Shown: positions 11,813-24,664, counted from the stretch's first letter. The stretch is 64,000 nucleotides of DNA from Parietaria judaica (GCA_954871525.1 OX940868.1:25539056-25603055), one strand, 5' to 3'. Notes: generated from the letters alone by a model not told the origin. Translations and numbers: made by a program.

Positions 11813-12287
11813 GGGGTAAAATTGGCAAAAGTAGCTAACTTGTTGTGTTTGTATCATTTATATGGCCAATGTGATTTAATCCTGGCAATAGTATTTAAAG
11901 TTTGCTAATCATCTCAATTGTAAATTTCCATCCACTTAATATTAACACCGTTAGTCAAAAGGTGACATGGCTGCGTTGACCGTTATGTGGGACAAGGGAG
12001 TGGGTCCTACGCATTAAAGAAAAAAAAATATTAAGTAATAAATTAAGATACTTTAATAAAAAAAATAGAAAAAAATAATTAAAAATAACGTGGTTGTCCA
12101 CTTGGAACCCCACGTGGCAGTTAACGCAGCCACGTCACCATTTGAGTAATAGAGTTAAAGTTAAGTGGATGAAAATTTGTGATCGAAACGATTAGCAAAC
12201 TTTGAATACTATTGCCAGGATTAAATCGCATTGGCCATATAAATGATACAAACACAACAAGTTGGCTACTTTTGCCAATATTACCCC
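11813..12287. mobile_element. MULE-type MITE, 475 bp, 10-bp target duplication
   Basis: The ends GGGGTAAAATTGGC and GCCAATATTACCCC are inverted repeats. The arms pair over about 170 bp around an AT-rich centre near 12,050. The 10-bp direct repeat TTATCATATA flanks it exactly (11,803-11,812 and 12,288-12,297). A 9-10-bp duplication with long inverted repeats is the Mutator-like pattern. No transposase. Confidence 0.85.
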
Positions 12288-12297
12288 TTATCATATA

Positions 12298-12951
12298 TGT
12301 ATATCAATAATGTGCATATGAAAAGATAAAGGTACAGCGCTTACAAGTGGGTATATGAGAATGCATTGGTTACCGGGCTAGGTCTAGGGATTCCCTCAAC
12401 ATATACATATCTATTTACGACATGTCTATACAAAATGGAATGTTTAATTTATTTTTTTTCTTTTGCTTAATGGTTCAGATAATATACTCTAAAGATAATA
12501 TAAGTAGGTGTATATCTATATATATATATGTATATCGTGGAATGTGCAGTAGTACTAGTTTCTGTTTCTCTGGCTTCCTCGAACCTACCAAAGATTCATC
12601 CGCAGTGCTGCTTTACCTCTCTGTCCTCTTCTTGGATTTCGAATGTCTTCCTTTATTCCTTTCCCTTTCTTAATTTAATCTCGTTTGAATCATATTAATC
12701 CGATTTAGATTCGAACCCATCACGTGAAATCGATTAATATTTAAGCATTATCTTAATCACATGTTATTCTCTCCTATAATTATCAATTATGTACTTGCTC
12801 TTCATTTGATTTCAACCCTAGCTAATTAAAGAGAGATCACTTGCGTTGCCATCTGCTCTTTGTCCATTTACTCTTTGTTCCTATGATTATTCTCTTTGCC
12901 AAATTAAACACTAGATAAATTTATTAACAATATATTTAGAAAAAAAAATAC
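12298..12951 (+). promoter_or_regulatory. 5' region of the first Dof gene
   Basis: No gene of its own. A TA-rich block at 12,510-12,535 could supply a TATA box, but many AT-rich candidates exist. The open frame at 12,422-12,673 has no recognisable protein character and may be part of an untranslated leader or upstream DNA. Confidence 0.35.
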
Positions 12952-14305
12952 ATGTTAATGGGCATCATGAACTGTGATGATGAGAAGATGGCAGTCATCT
13001 CTTCAACTCCAACTACTAATGGATGGCCACAGGTCTCTCTCTCTCTCTCAATTATTAGACAAAAAAGCATGACCCCATTGCTTTGTTGCCTAGCTCTTGG
13101 AAGAGAATATCTCTATTGTGTTGTTATTTTACCCTAATATTACACCACTTAACACTTCTCTCTCCTTTTCCTCTCTCTTTTCTCATCAGAACAACCACAA
13201 CAACAATAATGTTAAGCACATGATATCCAATGCCTACCACCACAAGGCTCTCATGAACCCCAAGAGTCACAACAACTTCAACATGTCTACTCCGACCACC
13301 GGAGATCCCCGTATGCTGAGTGGTGCCGCAATGGAGAAACCGGGTCAAGATCAACAGCAGCAACTACAGCAGCAAGCTCAAAAATGCCCTCGGTGCGACT
13401 CCGCCAACACCAAGTTCTGCTACTACAACAACTACAGCCTCTCGCAGCCCCGCCACTTCTGCAAGGCCTGCAAGCGCTACTGGACGCGCGGAGGCACGCT
13501 CCGCAACGTTCCTGTCGGGGGTGGCTGCCGCAAGAACAAGCGCCTCAAGAGACCCTCGACGAACGGAACTTCTTCCTCCTCGCCGAATTCTTCCTCATCC
13601 AACCTAGGCGCTGTCATAAACTCGCACCCTTCCGTGCCTACTTCGCAAATCGACTTGTCTCCGGGTACTTCGAATCACCATCGCATGACATCCTTATTTT
13701 ACAGTCGTGACATGAGCCTTCCCTTCTCTAGGTTTAGCACTTCAGTTTCCGGGTATGACCATGTCTCGCTGCAGCCTCAGTTGGGTTCTCTAGGGTTAGG
13801 GTTTTCGTCGTCGGGGAACGGCGTTGGTGTCGGTGCTAATGAGACTAACTACCTGAACGGTTTGATGAATTATGGATCCATTTTCGGTACTGCCATGCCT
13901 GCTTCAACGGAGGCGGCATCTCCTGTGATAGCATCCTTGCTCACTTCGAAGTTCACCAACGGCGGGCTGAAAGATCACATGCCCGGCACTAGAGGGTTGC
14001 GGAACTTCCAGTCACCGTTTGATGATGAGCTTCACGCCTCAGGTGTTGGTGGTGGCCGCGAAGCTGATATGGATTCCAGTATGGGGAATAATAAGCACAT
14101 GAAGCTGGAAGATGGGCAAGGAATAAGAGCTCTGGACTGGATCCATGGCGGTACAGAGAGCAGCTGTGATGATCCGTACCAGACGGACCAAATTGGGTTA
14201 TCATCGGATCCGTCTCTCTACTGGACAAACCCGACGTCTGTCGGCGGCACCAGCTGGCACGATCCGGCGAATCTCGGGTCCAATTCAGTCCCTTCCCTGA
14301 TCTAG
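12952..14305 (+). CDS. Dof zinc-finger transcription factor, two exons
   Basis: Plant-specific nuclear DNA-binding factor of the Dof family, whose C2-C2 finger recognises AAAG cores. Exons: 12,952-13,032 and 13,190-14,305, joined in phase 0 by GT-AG, giving about 398 residues. The Dof domain spans residues 91-145, with Cys93, Cys96, Cys118 and Cys121 in the CX2CX21CX2C spacing, followed by a basic RKNKRLKR stretch. The rest is low in structure: Asn/His-rich before the finger, Gln-rich just upstream of it, Ser/Gly-rich after it, ending in a Trp/Ser-rich tail. An intron just before a one-finger exon is common in this family. The first ATG was taken, but in-frame ATGs at 12,958 and 12,967 are equally possible and change only a few residues. 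The intron opens with a (CT)n run. The subfamily was not assigned. Confidence 0.9.
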
Positions 14306-17300
14306 ACATATCCAAAATCTTCCTCCCCGTCTCCTCTCCTTTCATTTCGGCTTTTCCTAGTCTTTATTTAGGGTTTCCTTTCTCCGGTTCATACATGGGC
14401 ATACTATACTAAATATGCATGGATGAGAAGAGGTGGGATCGGAGCGATCATGTCAGCAGCAAATTAAGGAGTTAATAATCAGCCTCTATGTTTTTGGTAA
14501 TCAAGGTTGATGAGAGCTTAATCCTGATTTGCGCTGAGAGGAACCTCGGATCCTTTGATCAGTCTTCTCATCCGAAAGGGCATCATTATCCACAAAGGTA
14601 CTTCACTTGAGGGTTTTAGTAAGTCAAATTGTGGTTTATTCATCAATGATGGTTGTATATGTATATATATTTGCATGACATATTTTCCTTATTAGTTTCT
14701 TATCTAATCATGTATTTCTTGTTAATTAGGTCAATATTGGGGTGGGATATATACTTGAGTTGAGGGGTATAAAGTTAATGTTGGTCCTCATATCATATCA
14801 ATGTGATACTGATCAGATGATGAGGAACTAACAATTTTTTCATTTATTTCTGCTGCCTTTTGTTGGGGAAATTGGTCTATTAGTACAGAAGAGGGGAGAT
14901 TTTGTTGTTTCAAACTCAGGCACTTAATTAATATAAGCTTATGTTTATGATGTTGTTGCCTCGTTCTACTTAATTTTTTTTATTATTACTGTTTAACCAC
15001 AAGTCATAACTTAAAATTGATATTAGCTAAGAATTCACATGAAAAAGGAAAAATAATTAGTAATGTTTATAAGGGTTAATTCCTCATTGCTGATTATTTA
15101 AGATGGAATCCCATGATGCTTAACGTTTTATTTGAGCTTATTAAGCTAAAATGTGCTCGGATATGAAAAAAAAAATAATGAAATCCGACTCAATTAAAGT
15201 AAGACAAAAGAATAAAGATCACCATCTTGAAGAACCATATTAAAAATAAAACATGGAAAATTACAAAAGATCGTAAATTACTCGTTTCATTGCTAATTGA
15301 TTTGAAAGTGGCAGAACTCGATAATCTATAACATCATACTTCTTATATCGAAACTCCTATTAGAAAAGTTATGTTACTTACGTAACAAAGTTACTGTCAA
15401 ATTCAAGGATGAAAGTTGAATCACGTATATTGGTTATAGTGGTGGAAGGCAATCAAGCTAATAGATATATTTAGTAATGTAGAGATTACTATTTGTTTGT
15501 TTAATTTGCTTCCTTTTTCCTCTTATGTTTTGTCTTCGCTGTAAAGCTATGTCGGAATAGTTGTAACCCTAGTTTTGTTTGTACGAACTGTATATAAAGA
15601 CTAAAGTTAGTGGTTTGAAAGTTTCTCGGGAGCGATGAAATATGCGAGTCCAGATAAGGCTGCAGATATATTCTCCTATAAAGCAAGGACTAAAAAATTA
15701 TATATGTGAAATAATCCCAAATGTTGTATTTTGACATGTCAATAGATTCGTACAACAGCTCTCATCTACATATGGCTTAAATTATACATTGTGTTTAAAG
15801 TTAGTTTTTAGAGTTATAAGCGGTAAAAGTATTTTAAGTTATTAAATAGCGCAGCTGCATAGAGTCAATTTAAAAAAATGTTGCAAAGAAACTTAAGTTC
15901 ATTGTTGTTGGAAGATTGGTAGACCCTATCAACTTTTCTGTTGTTTTTTTTTTACTATTTCCGTAAGTAATGACGTCAACAACGCAAATCGCGATAGTAT
16001 TGAGGAGATGAACTGGAATTCAAGAGAGAAAGTGAGAAAATAAGAATTTGCGTTGTTGATGATGTTTCAAGAATTTGTGTTTACACATACATGGCTAATT
16101 TGATGTTCGTGGCTTTGATCATTTGAGTTTATTTGTTTGATTTGCGTACTTTGACGTCACCGCTAGCGAAAAAAAAGTAAAAACAAAAATAACGAGAAAA
16201 TGGATAACGTCTACAATTTTTTTCGAAAAATGTGAACTTGAATACTTTTATCATAGTTTTTTTTATTAAGTTTATACCATTCTATTTTCAAATAATTTAA
16301 GTACTTTTACAGTTAATAACTCTAACTATTATGCAAGACTTTGTGTATACAGTTTAGTTAGTTATTATAAAGAGAATTCGTAATAGGTAGTGATCCTAAC
16401 TGTATCAGATGGTACACTGCAACAAGACAAAGATATAAGTTTTATATTTTAATTTTTCTAAAATTAATTAAAAAGAAAAACTAGAAGATGTTGTAATTAC
16501 ATCTCATAAAGAAAGTTTTTTTTTTTTTTTACATTAAGGAAGTTATTGTTTAGCTTTAGAATAGAAGATATATTCATATTCATATGAAAAATAAAAATAA
16601 AACTAATTTCCCTTATTTTATTTAAGTGTGAATATTTGCATTCATACATGTTAAACCAACCTGTTTCGGATATAGATTACTATGAAGATAAGATTCCTTA
16701 AACACATTAGTGCGGTATGACGCTATGGGTTGTGTTTCAGATTATTTGTAATCATTAAGGCAGCTTTTACATCTGCGAAAACACTTGCAAATTATTAAAA
16801 CATATTGCTGAGCTTATCATAATCTTTATATAATACTAAATTTGATTTAGTTTGACTTACTTTGTTCCTGGGAATTTATTTAATAATTAAATCTTTATAT
16901 TTATTATGAGATACTTCAAAATTAATCAACCCCATTAGTTTATTATTACATGTCGAAGCCAACAAATCCAAGCAATCTAGAAAACTATACTAATTAATCG
17001 GAGACGAATACAAAAACAGAATTGAAAAAATATTTCTTGATTTCGTATCGAGATTAAAAAAAAAATTCCGATTATAATCCGTAATTCTTTTGGGATATAA
17101 TTCCATCATTGAGAGCTATATTTTGATTTTGTCAAGGTGCGGGTCGTGGCAATGCAAGGCCGGAATTTGATATATCCTAAGGCGAGTATGGATATTTTAT
17201 TGCTCTTGATAAAAGCATAGAATTAGTTAAGTTGTAAGTTACATTTCGAAGATCGGTTAAATTTTTGTTGGTTGACAATGTGAGCTTAAACAATGGACAG

Positions 17301-18449
17301 ACAACGGCCGTTCAGGATCGGAATTTAGTCATCCTTTCACGAAGAGATAAGTTTTGTTATCTCTAAGGAAAAGTGATTAGTGGTAATTAGCTCAAGAAAT
17401 AGTACTGAAGTGCAGATTTAGAATTTAGATTTTTGAGAATAAAACAATTTGAACTAATTTCTAAGGATGGTAACTGATGAAATGATAATTTGCAGGATAC
17501 GTGATAGTTTGTAAGAATCGCAGCAAGTAGTTTGTACTTTGTAATGTCAATTGGTGGTGCATATAACGAAATCTGTATGTTATGTCAGTTTGTAGTGTCC
17601 ATTGTCAGTTTGTAATGCCCGTTGACAGTTTCTACTCAAAATCCCCAATAAATCTTTAAAATCCGACACTCGATTTTATTTCTACTAGTCAAATACGAGT
17701 TTGGTGAGTTTAGGGTTTGATGAGGGAGAAAAAAAAGATGAAGAATAGAGGAGAGAAGAGAGGGAGAAGATTGGAAGAGATCAGGGAGAAGAGATAACAA
17801 AGAGGAAAAAATAGAGAGAAAGGAGTTAAATGAAGAAATAACGCGGAGTATGTCATATAAATCCGAAAACACAGAGGTTAAAACGACGGAATAACAAAAT
17901 CATCGTTGGAACACGATTTCAAATTTCAAATTTTGTTAGGTCGCAGCGAGATCAGCTTCAGTAACAATATTTATTTATTTATTTTTATCGAAAGAACACG
18001 GACCTTCAAACGACGGAAAACTCTTCCGTCGTTTGAAGTATGAGCGCCACAGAGAGAATGATTCTCGCTGCGGAGAATATGCTTCATAAACAATTTTTTT
18101 GTAGCTAAACACGGACCTTCAAAATGATAGAAACACTTCCTTCGTTTGAACGTATAAAATTAAGTTAGCCGTGGCGTGAATGTCTCAAACAACGGAAGAG
18201 TTTTTCCACCGTTCAAACATGAAAGTTTTTAAGCTTAGACGATGATTAATATCAACCATCGTCTAAACTATGACTAGACCATGGTTTTTGTCCTCGATGG
18301 TAATCCCATCCCGAGTTTGTAGTACTTTATATTTCTTTCATGTGGTTTTGTTTAAATATGTCGTTCACCACAACTATTTTTTTATGTCGTTTTAGTATTA
18401 CCGTGTCGTTCCGTTTCTAATTTGTATCGTTCTTCATATGCATAAGTGA
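14306..18449. other. 3' flank of the Dof gene and gene-free AT-rich DNA
   Basis: The first several hundred bases are probably the 3' untranslated region. No other gene is supported. At 18,000-18,260 there are short hairpins built on CTTCAAACGACGG and its complement plus a TTAGACGATG/CATCGTCTAA pair, which look like subterminal repeats of a transposon whose ends were not found. Confidence 0.45.
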
Positions 18450-19945
18450 CTTAGGTTATATTTGTTTTTTTTTAAGATTAAGACGTCTGAATCTGAATGC
18501 ACATCTGAATGTTAAGATATTATATCTGAATCTGAATGATGGAAATTAAGTCTGTTTGTTTTTTTAAGGTCTTAATGCAGTTTAATTTTCTTTACAATTA
18601 TTAATATACTTTGGATCATGTATATATAAAATTAATACATATAAATAATTGAGAAAAAACAATTAATACATATATATAAATAATTGATGAATTACTTATT
18701 TAAAATATTTGAAATAAAAATAATACTTCATATTAAGATGTTGATATATTAAGCTCTAGAATTCTTCATTCACAAAATATTTAATAAACGACAACTAATA
18801 TTAAACAAAAGTAATTTAAAAAACTATCATCAAACATCAATTATTTCTTCTTCTCTGCATTAATTTGAGTGCAAGATCTGCTCGTAAATTATCCATGACC
18901 ATAACTTGTGCATCTTCAGCTCCCCAAAGAGATTTGTCTTGTGACTGTTCTTCCGAGACTTCTTCTTCAAATATCATTTGCATAATTGCGTTGAATTTGA
19001 AAACACATGTAATATGTTAAGAAATAAAGCTTCATCAACAAACTTAAAACACCCAAAATTTAGAATCAAATATATAATATACAGAGTACATGCCCAAAAT
19101 ACATGAGATGTTAAACTACTTAAAGAACAAGAAAAAAATTGGGAATCAAATAATCCAAGGCAATAATGACGAAAGTTTTAAACAGATCTCCAATAGAAGA
19201 ACATATCATAATTGGAAGAATGATTATGATAACATCGACTTGAATCTAATTTGGCTAGAAAATTAGAAGAAGAAAAAGAAGCATCATCCATTAGAATTTC
19301 ACACGACATATATGTTTAACATCTTATAATACCACCTTTTTTTCAACCTGATTCGAGCTATGAATCTGATAGCCAATAAAAAATAAATTCTATGTGAAAT
19401 GTTGAACAGCACCAATAATAATAAAAAAAAATTCAGCTAGAAAAATAAGAAAAACAAACCTAGAAAAAATAAGGAAAAAAAATTAACCAGAAAACTCACC
19501 ACGATGATCGGTGAAGAAAGGTCAGGGACAGTGGCTGAGTAAGGTCGGCAACGGTGGCTGGATAAGATCGGCGATGGTGGCTGAGTACAGTCGGCGACAG
19601 TGGCTGAGTAAGGTCGGCGACGGTGGCCGGGAAAGATCGGCGGTGGTGGCTGGGAAAGGTCAGCGACGAAAGTTGACCACGGTTGGAGGAGCGAGGCCAC
19701 AAGTTTTTCCAGAGTTGATGAATGAGGTGGTACGACAGAGGGAGAAAGAATGAGAAGAAAGAGAGGAAAAAAATTGGGTCTGAATGAATAAATGTAGATT
19801 TTAGGTCTGACCGAATAAGATGAGTTAAGTGCCATTAAGATGCTTTTTAAAAAAAAAAACAAATGGTCTTATTGGTCTCAAATCTGACCGAAACAGATTA
19901 AGGGCCATTAAGATGCTCAGTCAGAGCAAACAAACAATTAGTGTA
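18450..19945. mobile_element. Candidate hAT-like element, ends uncertain
   Basis: Both margins carry related wording: GTTTGTTT runs and ATTAAGA / TCTGAATCTGAATG words at 18,455-18,570, and the reverse-complement style CTTAATGGC, TCTGACCGA and AAACAAACAA at 19,790-19,940. This fits degenerate inverted ends about 1.5 kb apart, but no exact target duplication was found. The interior is AT-rich except for a GC-rich 23-bp tandem array. No transposase motif is visible. Confidence 0.4.
19531..19668 (+). repeat. 23-bp tandem repeat, six units
   Basis: Units begin GTGGCTGAGTAAGGTCGGC and start at 19,531, 19,554, 19,577, 19,600, 19,623 and 19,646, exactly 23 bp apart with a few substitutions each. Since 23 is not a multiple of three, the open frames running through it on both strands are not evidence of a protein. 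The block is far more GC-rich than its surroundings. Confidence 0.9.
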
Positions 19946-20927
19946 TAGAACATAACTTCTTTAAAAAAAATGTAGAATATCACTTGACGTGGCAACAAAT
20001 TATTTGATCTACGAACGATCGCTAGAGGTGAATAATTGAGTTTTCAATTCGTTTTTTTAGTACTTTAAGACTAAGTACTGAAAAACCATTTTGTTCACTT
20101 TTGAAATAGCAAACTACACTATTTTGGTTAAAAACATATTTTCACTAGTTACCAATTATTAATTTTTAAATTCGCTTTGCAACCACATTACGATAAATAT
20201 AAATTTTAATCTCAATAATTTTTCAAAATCTATTGACTACTTAAAAAACTTAATCAATCTAATTACCAAAACTCTACATTTGCAAAATAGAAACAATAAC
20301 TATACGTAACATTTAGTAACAAGATGCTATGCTACAACACATTATATACGAAGAAAAAAAAATATTTTTGTATACATAAAAAAAAAATACATATCCTCGA
20401 AACAATAAAATCATGTATCAAAGGGATTTTTAAACTAAAACCGTAAATCAGTAATTGGTACCGTTTTGCAAAAACCATCAGTGGTTTAAACCGCATTTAT
20501 CGATTTAAAATTAAATAAAAGAAAAAAAAACTCTCCAGTGATCAATTCGGTAAATCAATGTTTTTCGTTTTAAGTTCAGTTTAGGATACTTTTTTACATC
20601 TGTTAGCTGGTGTGAAGCTAAGAAATATAATGACATGGGGCTAAAAATATAAAGTGATTTTCAAAATTATAAGATATGACATTGAAATGTAATACAGACT
20701 GATTACAATTTCCCTTAATAAGTTTACATCAATTGAAAATGGTTCATAATAGTCTCAATATAATAAAAAAAATATCTACATTGCTTGTAAAGTTGTAATG
20801 TATGTGACTTATATTTGTGTTTCCCTTTATTTACACTAAGGATTATCGCATTTGGGAATCAAGAGATTTTTAAGGTGCTTTAAATTCCATTAATAACAAT
20901 CTTCAATCTCAATGATAGATATCTAAT

Positions 20928-21010
20928 AAAATGTTTTTCAGCAGTACCATATATACGATAATACTATTTATAGTATCATGGTATATATGATACTGCTGAA
21001 AAGCATTTTT
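20928..21010. repeat. Imperfect hairpin with arms of about 38 bp
   Basis: The left arm with TTTTCAGCAGTACCATATAT pairs with the right arm containing ATATATGATACTGCTGAAAA. There are only a few mismatches and a loop of about 4-5 bases near 20,969. Outer bases (AAAATG / CATTTTT) extend the pairing. It could be a tiny MITE or a small-RNA-like precursor. No target duplication was identified. Confidence 0.7.
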
Positions 21011-21819
21011 TTATAAAATATAAAAGAATCTTTCTAGCGGTCTCGCATCCATGTTAGGTCCTCTTCCGCTCCATCTTAATCCCAAGTAGGGCCGACCCCG
21101 AGTTTGTCGTATTTAGTCGGAGCTCAAGACTAAGTAAATATTTTGAGCCCTTAAAGTATTAAAAATTACATATTTTATATTTAATTAAATATACAATTAT
21201 ATATTTACCAAGTTGAGGTTCTTAAAATTTAGAGCCCAAGATGCGGACCTTACTCGCCGGACTACGCTGACGACAAGTACCTCATTAGCATTAAGTGGGT
21301 AGTTGGACATGGAAAGTTGGAATAAACCTATCGATATTAAAACATAATATTGTTTGGTTGATAGGATTTGCAAATTCATACACTTTGCTTGGCCCTTCCA
21401 AAAAACTTAAACGTCAACACGCAATATCTTAAGAGGTCAATGTAAGTGTTCATAAATGATGTTAAAAATGACGACTTTTGACTTTAAATATACGGTCCAA
21501 CCTTCGTAACAAAGAAAGCTTGTTCATTACTAACCCACTACTGATGTCAACAAGATTCACCTCTCCATGGAAGTCAACCTCATGACATATATCATTTTGT
21601 TCAAATTATATTGCAAGAAATTGAATTTAGTTATGCGAAAGCCTATCTTTGTCCAACTTACTTTGACTTTTGAAGTTCATCGGTTTTTATTATCTTTTTG
21701 ATAAAAGAGATTCATAAAAAAAAAAAAAAAAGTTCTCGGAAAAGAAAAAAAAATATTATCAAATAGTATTTGGAATTGGAAATATAAACATAATCATGTT
21801 TATAGCTGCACGATTCTCC

Positions 21820-22301
21820 ACTTCCGTTATCGCTCCACTTCCGTTATCGGCCTCGACTCCAAGAGCCAATTTCCGCTTTCTGATCTTCTCGGGCTCGTCC
21901 CAGTCCGTCTATAACTGCCACACCAACTTGTAATCGCCACGATCGTGCATGAACTTACCACGAGTCTCCATAACCACAATAACCCGTCTCTTTGTAGTCC
22001 TTGCATATGTCGGGCTGGTAATCGAATCTGGTCGTGGCTCTTATATGGGCCGAGGCATGTAAAGGCCCGTGAGAGCCTCCGGCTTTTTCACTGGCAACGG
22101 TATGCTCTCTCCGGAACCCGGCCTTGTGATCGGTGTAGCCATGAATGCCTTTAAGAGCTTCTTATCACCCACACCCAGCTTTTTCACCTTCAGAGCGGCT
22201 TCGCCACCCAGCTGTTTGATAAGCCATTGATCAATTTGTTGCAAAATTAACGAGTAGTCGAGTTTTAAAATAGTGATATCCATATAAACAAGTCTACGCA
22301 A
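21820..22301 (-). pseudogene. Unidentified protein-coding relic
   Basis: I do not recognise this. The minus strand has an open frame of about 86 codons (22,301-22,041), more GC-rich than its surroundings, with residues such as QLGGEAALKVKKLGVG and a Pro-rich end. Beyond its stop another frame continues in protein-like wording with stops. A small direct repeat CCACTTCCGTTATCG occurs twice near 21,820. It may be a captured or retroposed gene fragment. There is no start context or partner exons, so a working gene is unlikely. Confidence 0.25.
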
Positions 22302-23269
22302 TCATCATTGTATATAGTTGAGAAAGATGAAAGCAGATAATTATAAACACGGCATGTCATTTTACACTATAGTTTCTCATTTAGACATTTTATGGGTATA
22401 AGTGCAACATTAGAAAATTGTACAGTATATCCATAACCAAAATCATCAAATAATCATATATACAATTCTAGTTTCTACTAGCAAAAAGGGACGATGATTA
22501 CTTGATTAAAATCCCTAAAAGTTGGAGTGCGTCACAGCGAATGGCTCAACTCGGGACTCGGAGTTGGAGGAGTGCGTCACGAGTGGAAGCCGGCGCCTAG
22601 TTGCGAGTCGTGAACAGGTGGTGACGACTGGTCAGATGCGAGTAAAGCTGTCCATTCGGGGCCGGCCCACTGCGGGCCTGCCATCAGCTGGCCTGTCAGC
22701 CAGCGAAGCCCGAGAAAACTCGGGCCTGCCCGCCCCGAGGCTCGCCTGGGTCAGCCCGCCCGCAGCCCGAGGTAGTTGTTGGACAATGGGCATATGTCTA
22801 TTTTTAAAAAAGATTTAGTGGCTATGAGAGGTCCAATGTATAATCGTTCGAAAAATACCTAAATATTTATGTAACTGACACTAATTAATAGATATGGTTG
22901 GTATAAATACCAAATTAATACATTTTGGTACCCTTAACTGCAAAAAAACGGCTATTTAAAATCTGAAAAAAATAAAATATTATTTTCATAGTATAATAAA
23001 TGATATAAAACGGCTATATTTTCAAAAGTCATTAAAAAAATTAAAATTAATTATTTTCTCAACTTTATTTATAAATAACACCATAATTCAAAAAAATAAT
23101 TCACACCAATCTCACTCTACTCTCTTATATTCTCTCAAGCTCAAGCTCTTAAATTGTAAGTTTGTATACTTATTCATTAGTTAGTAATTTAGTATACATA
23201 GTAAATTATATTACTACAACTAATTCACATATTATTGAATTAGTTTATGTATTTGTCAGTTAGATTTGA

Positions 23270-23730
23270 ATATTATGGATCCATTTCCTCAACCGTCTAA
23301 TACTGATGAATGGAGCAATGCTAGTGGTGATTCGGTCTATATGGTCCGGGAGGCACGGTCATTATTTTGTCCTCCATTGATGATTAAGGCGATCAAAATA
23401 ACTGAGAGGAAACTATAGAGTCTCAACTCCCATCGAGAGGCCACGTTCGTCAGCGACCTCCGAGCCCGGCTCCACCTCGGATTCCCACACCTCCTACCGC
23501 CGACACCCCCAACACCCCCTACCGCCGACACAATTGTCCTGGTAGGCCACCTTCTTAGTTGTGGGTTATCAATTTCACTAAGAGTTATATGTGGAACGAG
23601 AGGGAGCAAAATTGTGATCGGTTAGCAACATGCAAAAAGTGCGGACATGAACTTCTTGCAAACCCTGAACAAGGCACGAATCCTCTACGTCGACATGCCG
23701 AGCGTTGCTGTAGAAATCACAGTGTGTAAG
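23270..23730 (+). pseudogene. hAT transposase N-terminal relic with BED zinc finger
   Basis: Translation near 23,275 begins with a Met-Asp-Pro type start. Around 23,590-23,715 it gives a BED-like finger: aromatic Trp of a YMWNE block, then CKKCG, a GT-N-LRRH block and a terminal Cys, matching the CX2C...HX3-5C layout of hAT transposases, where it binds the element's own ends. The frame is interrupted between the two parts and nothing of the downstream RNase H-like core remains. Not functional. Confidence 0.7.
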
Positions 23731-23842
23731 TATGAAATGTGACATTGTTTTTAATCTACAATGTTTAATGTACAGTGTTTAATTTTATTTTTAAAAGTAT
23801 GTATTATAAGTTTTGACATCGTTGTAGTTTTAAAATTTTAAT

Positions 23843-23942
23843 ATTTTTTTTTGAAGGCGGCCTTGCTGCATGTGGGGATTGAACCCACAACCTCCACTTT
23901 AGAGGTAGTGTGGAATTATCACCAGGCTATCCTACCAACCAC
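23843..23942 (-). mobile_element. Short tRNA-derived SINE nested in the hAT relic
   Basis: On the minus strand, a tRNA-like B box GGTTCAATCCC (23,886-23,876) lies about 30 bp after an A-box-like GGATAGCCTGGTGATAA (23,933-23,917). It is followed by a short 3' region and an A tail (T run at 23,844-23,852). TAAAATT is present on both sides (23,831-23,837 and 23,943-23,949). This is the structure of a Pol III-transcribed SINE. It is unusually short (about 90 bp plus tail). A degenerate tRNA gene is less likely because of the tail and duplication. Confidence 0.65.
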
Positions 23943-24585
23943 TAAAATTAAAATGTTTAATAGTATGTATTGTGAAACTGTTGTAACAATGTTATTTCAA
24001 TTTTATTAATATAATGGTGTTTAATTGTGTTTTCATTCCTTATAAATAAATAAAAAATACTAAATAATGCCCCCAAAATCTATATTTATCTTAATATATT
24101 ATTTATCTTAGTTTTTAACATTTATATAATTAGTTACGGGTTACTAGGTTATAGTACATTTCAATTATATAACCATTATATACACTGCTAGTTTGCATTT
24201 ATATATTATTTTATACGTACAGGTTATAAGTTTATACGTCATTAGTATAAATTATATATTAAAAAAAGTATATAAACAGTTTATTAGTATAGGTTATATG
24301 ATTTAATATTTGAAAATTAATATAATGATTCAATTAAATATTACTATACAACTGCAAAAACCGAAACATAATTACCAAAGATAAATTGATCTAACTACTA
24401 CAAACATTTGGCTTTAATGAAGTCCTCATTTGCAATAAACAATTTTTTTTTTAAAGAAAAGGGGCGGGGTGGGCAGACCGAATGACCCACCGGCTCGGGC
24501 CGGGAAGCCCGCGAAGCACCACGGGCTCGGGGCCCGCGGCCTGACATATACTCGGGTTCGAGGGCCACCCGAATGAGCAGGTTTA

Positions 24586-24664
24586 GAGGCGAGTAGTTGT
24601 CCAATAAGGGAAGAGATTCCATGCCTCGGAATGAGTCGATGGGTGCATGCCCCGTGTTTATTTT

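Larger units (their letters stand above)
19946..22642. other. Gene-free stretch with a hairpin and an unidentified relic
   Basis: AT-rich, without a supported gene. Two points of structure are annotated separately: a hairpin at 20,928-21,010 and a GC-richer relic at 21,820-22,301. A TAGGGCCGACCCCGAG block near 21,087 resembles ends seen in hAT elements but has no partner. Confidence 0.45.
22643..24585 (+). mobile_element. Decayed hAT element, 1.94 kb, with BED-finger remnant
   Basis: The ends TAAAGCTGTCCATTCGGG and, read inward from the right, TAAACCTGCTCATTCGGG form inverted repeats. The flanks GATGCGAG (22,635-22,642) and GAGGCGAG (24,586-24,593) match at 7 of 8 positions, as expected for an old hAT insertion. 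Both ends are dense in GGCCCG / CGGGCC words, typical of hAT subterminal repeats. Inside is the start of a transposase (BED finger) but no catalytic or dimerisation domain. A SINE inserted later at 23,843-23,942. Confidence 0.8.

Noticed and set aside
18000..18260. Hairpins on CTTCAAACGACGG, like CACTA subterminal repeats
   Set aside because: No CACTA ends or 3-bp duplication were located.
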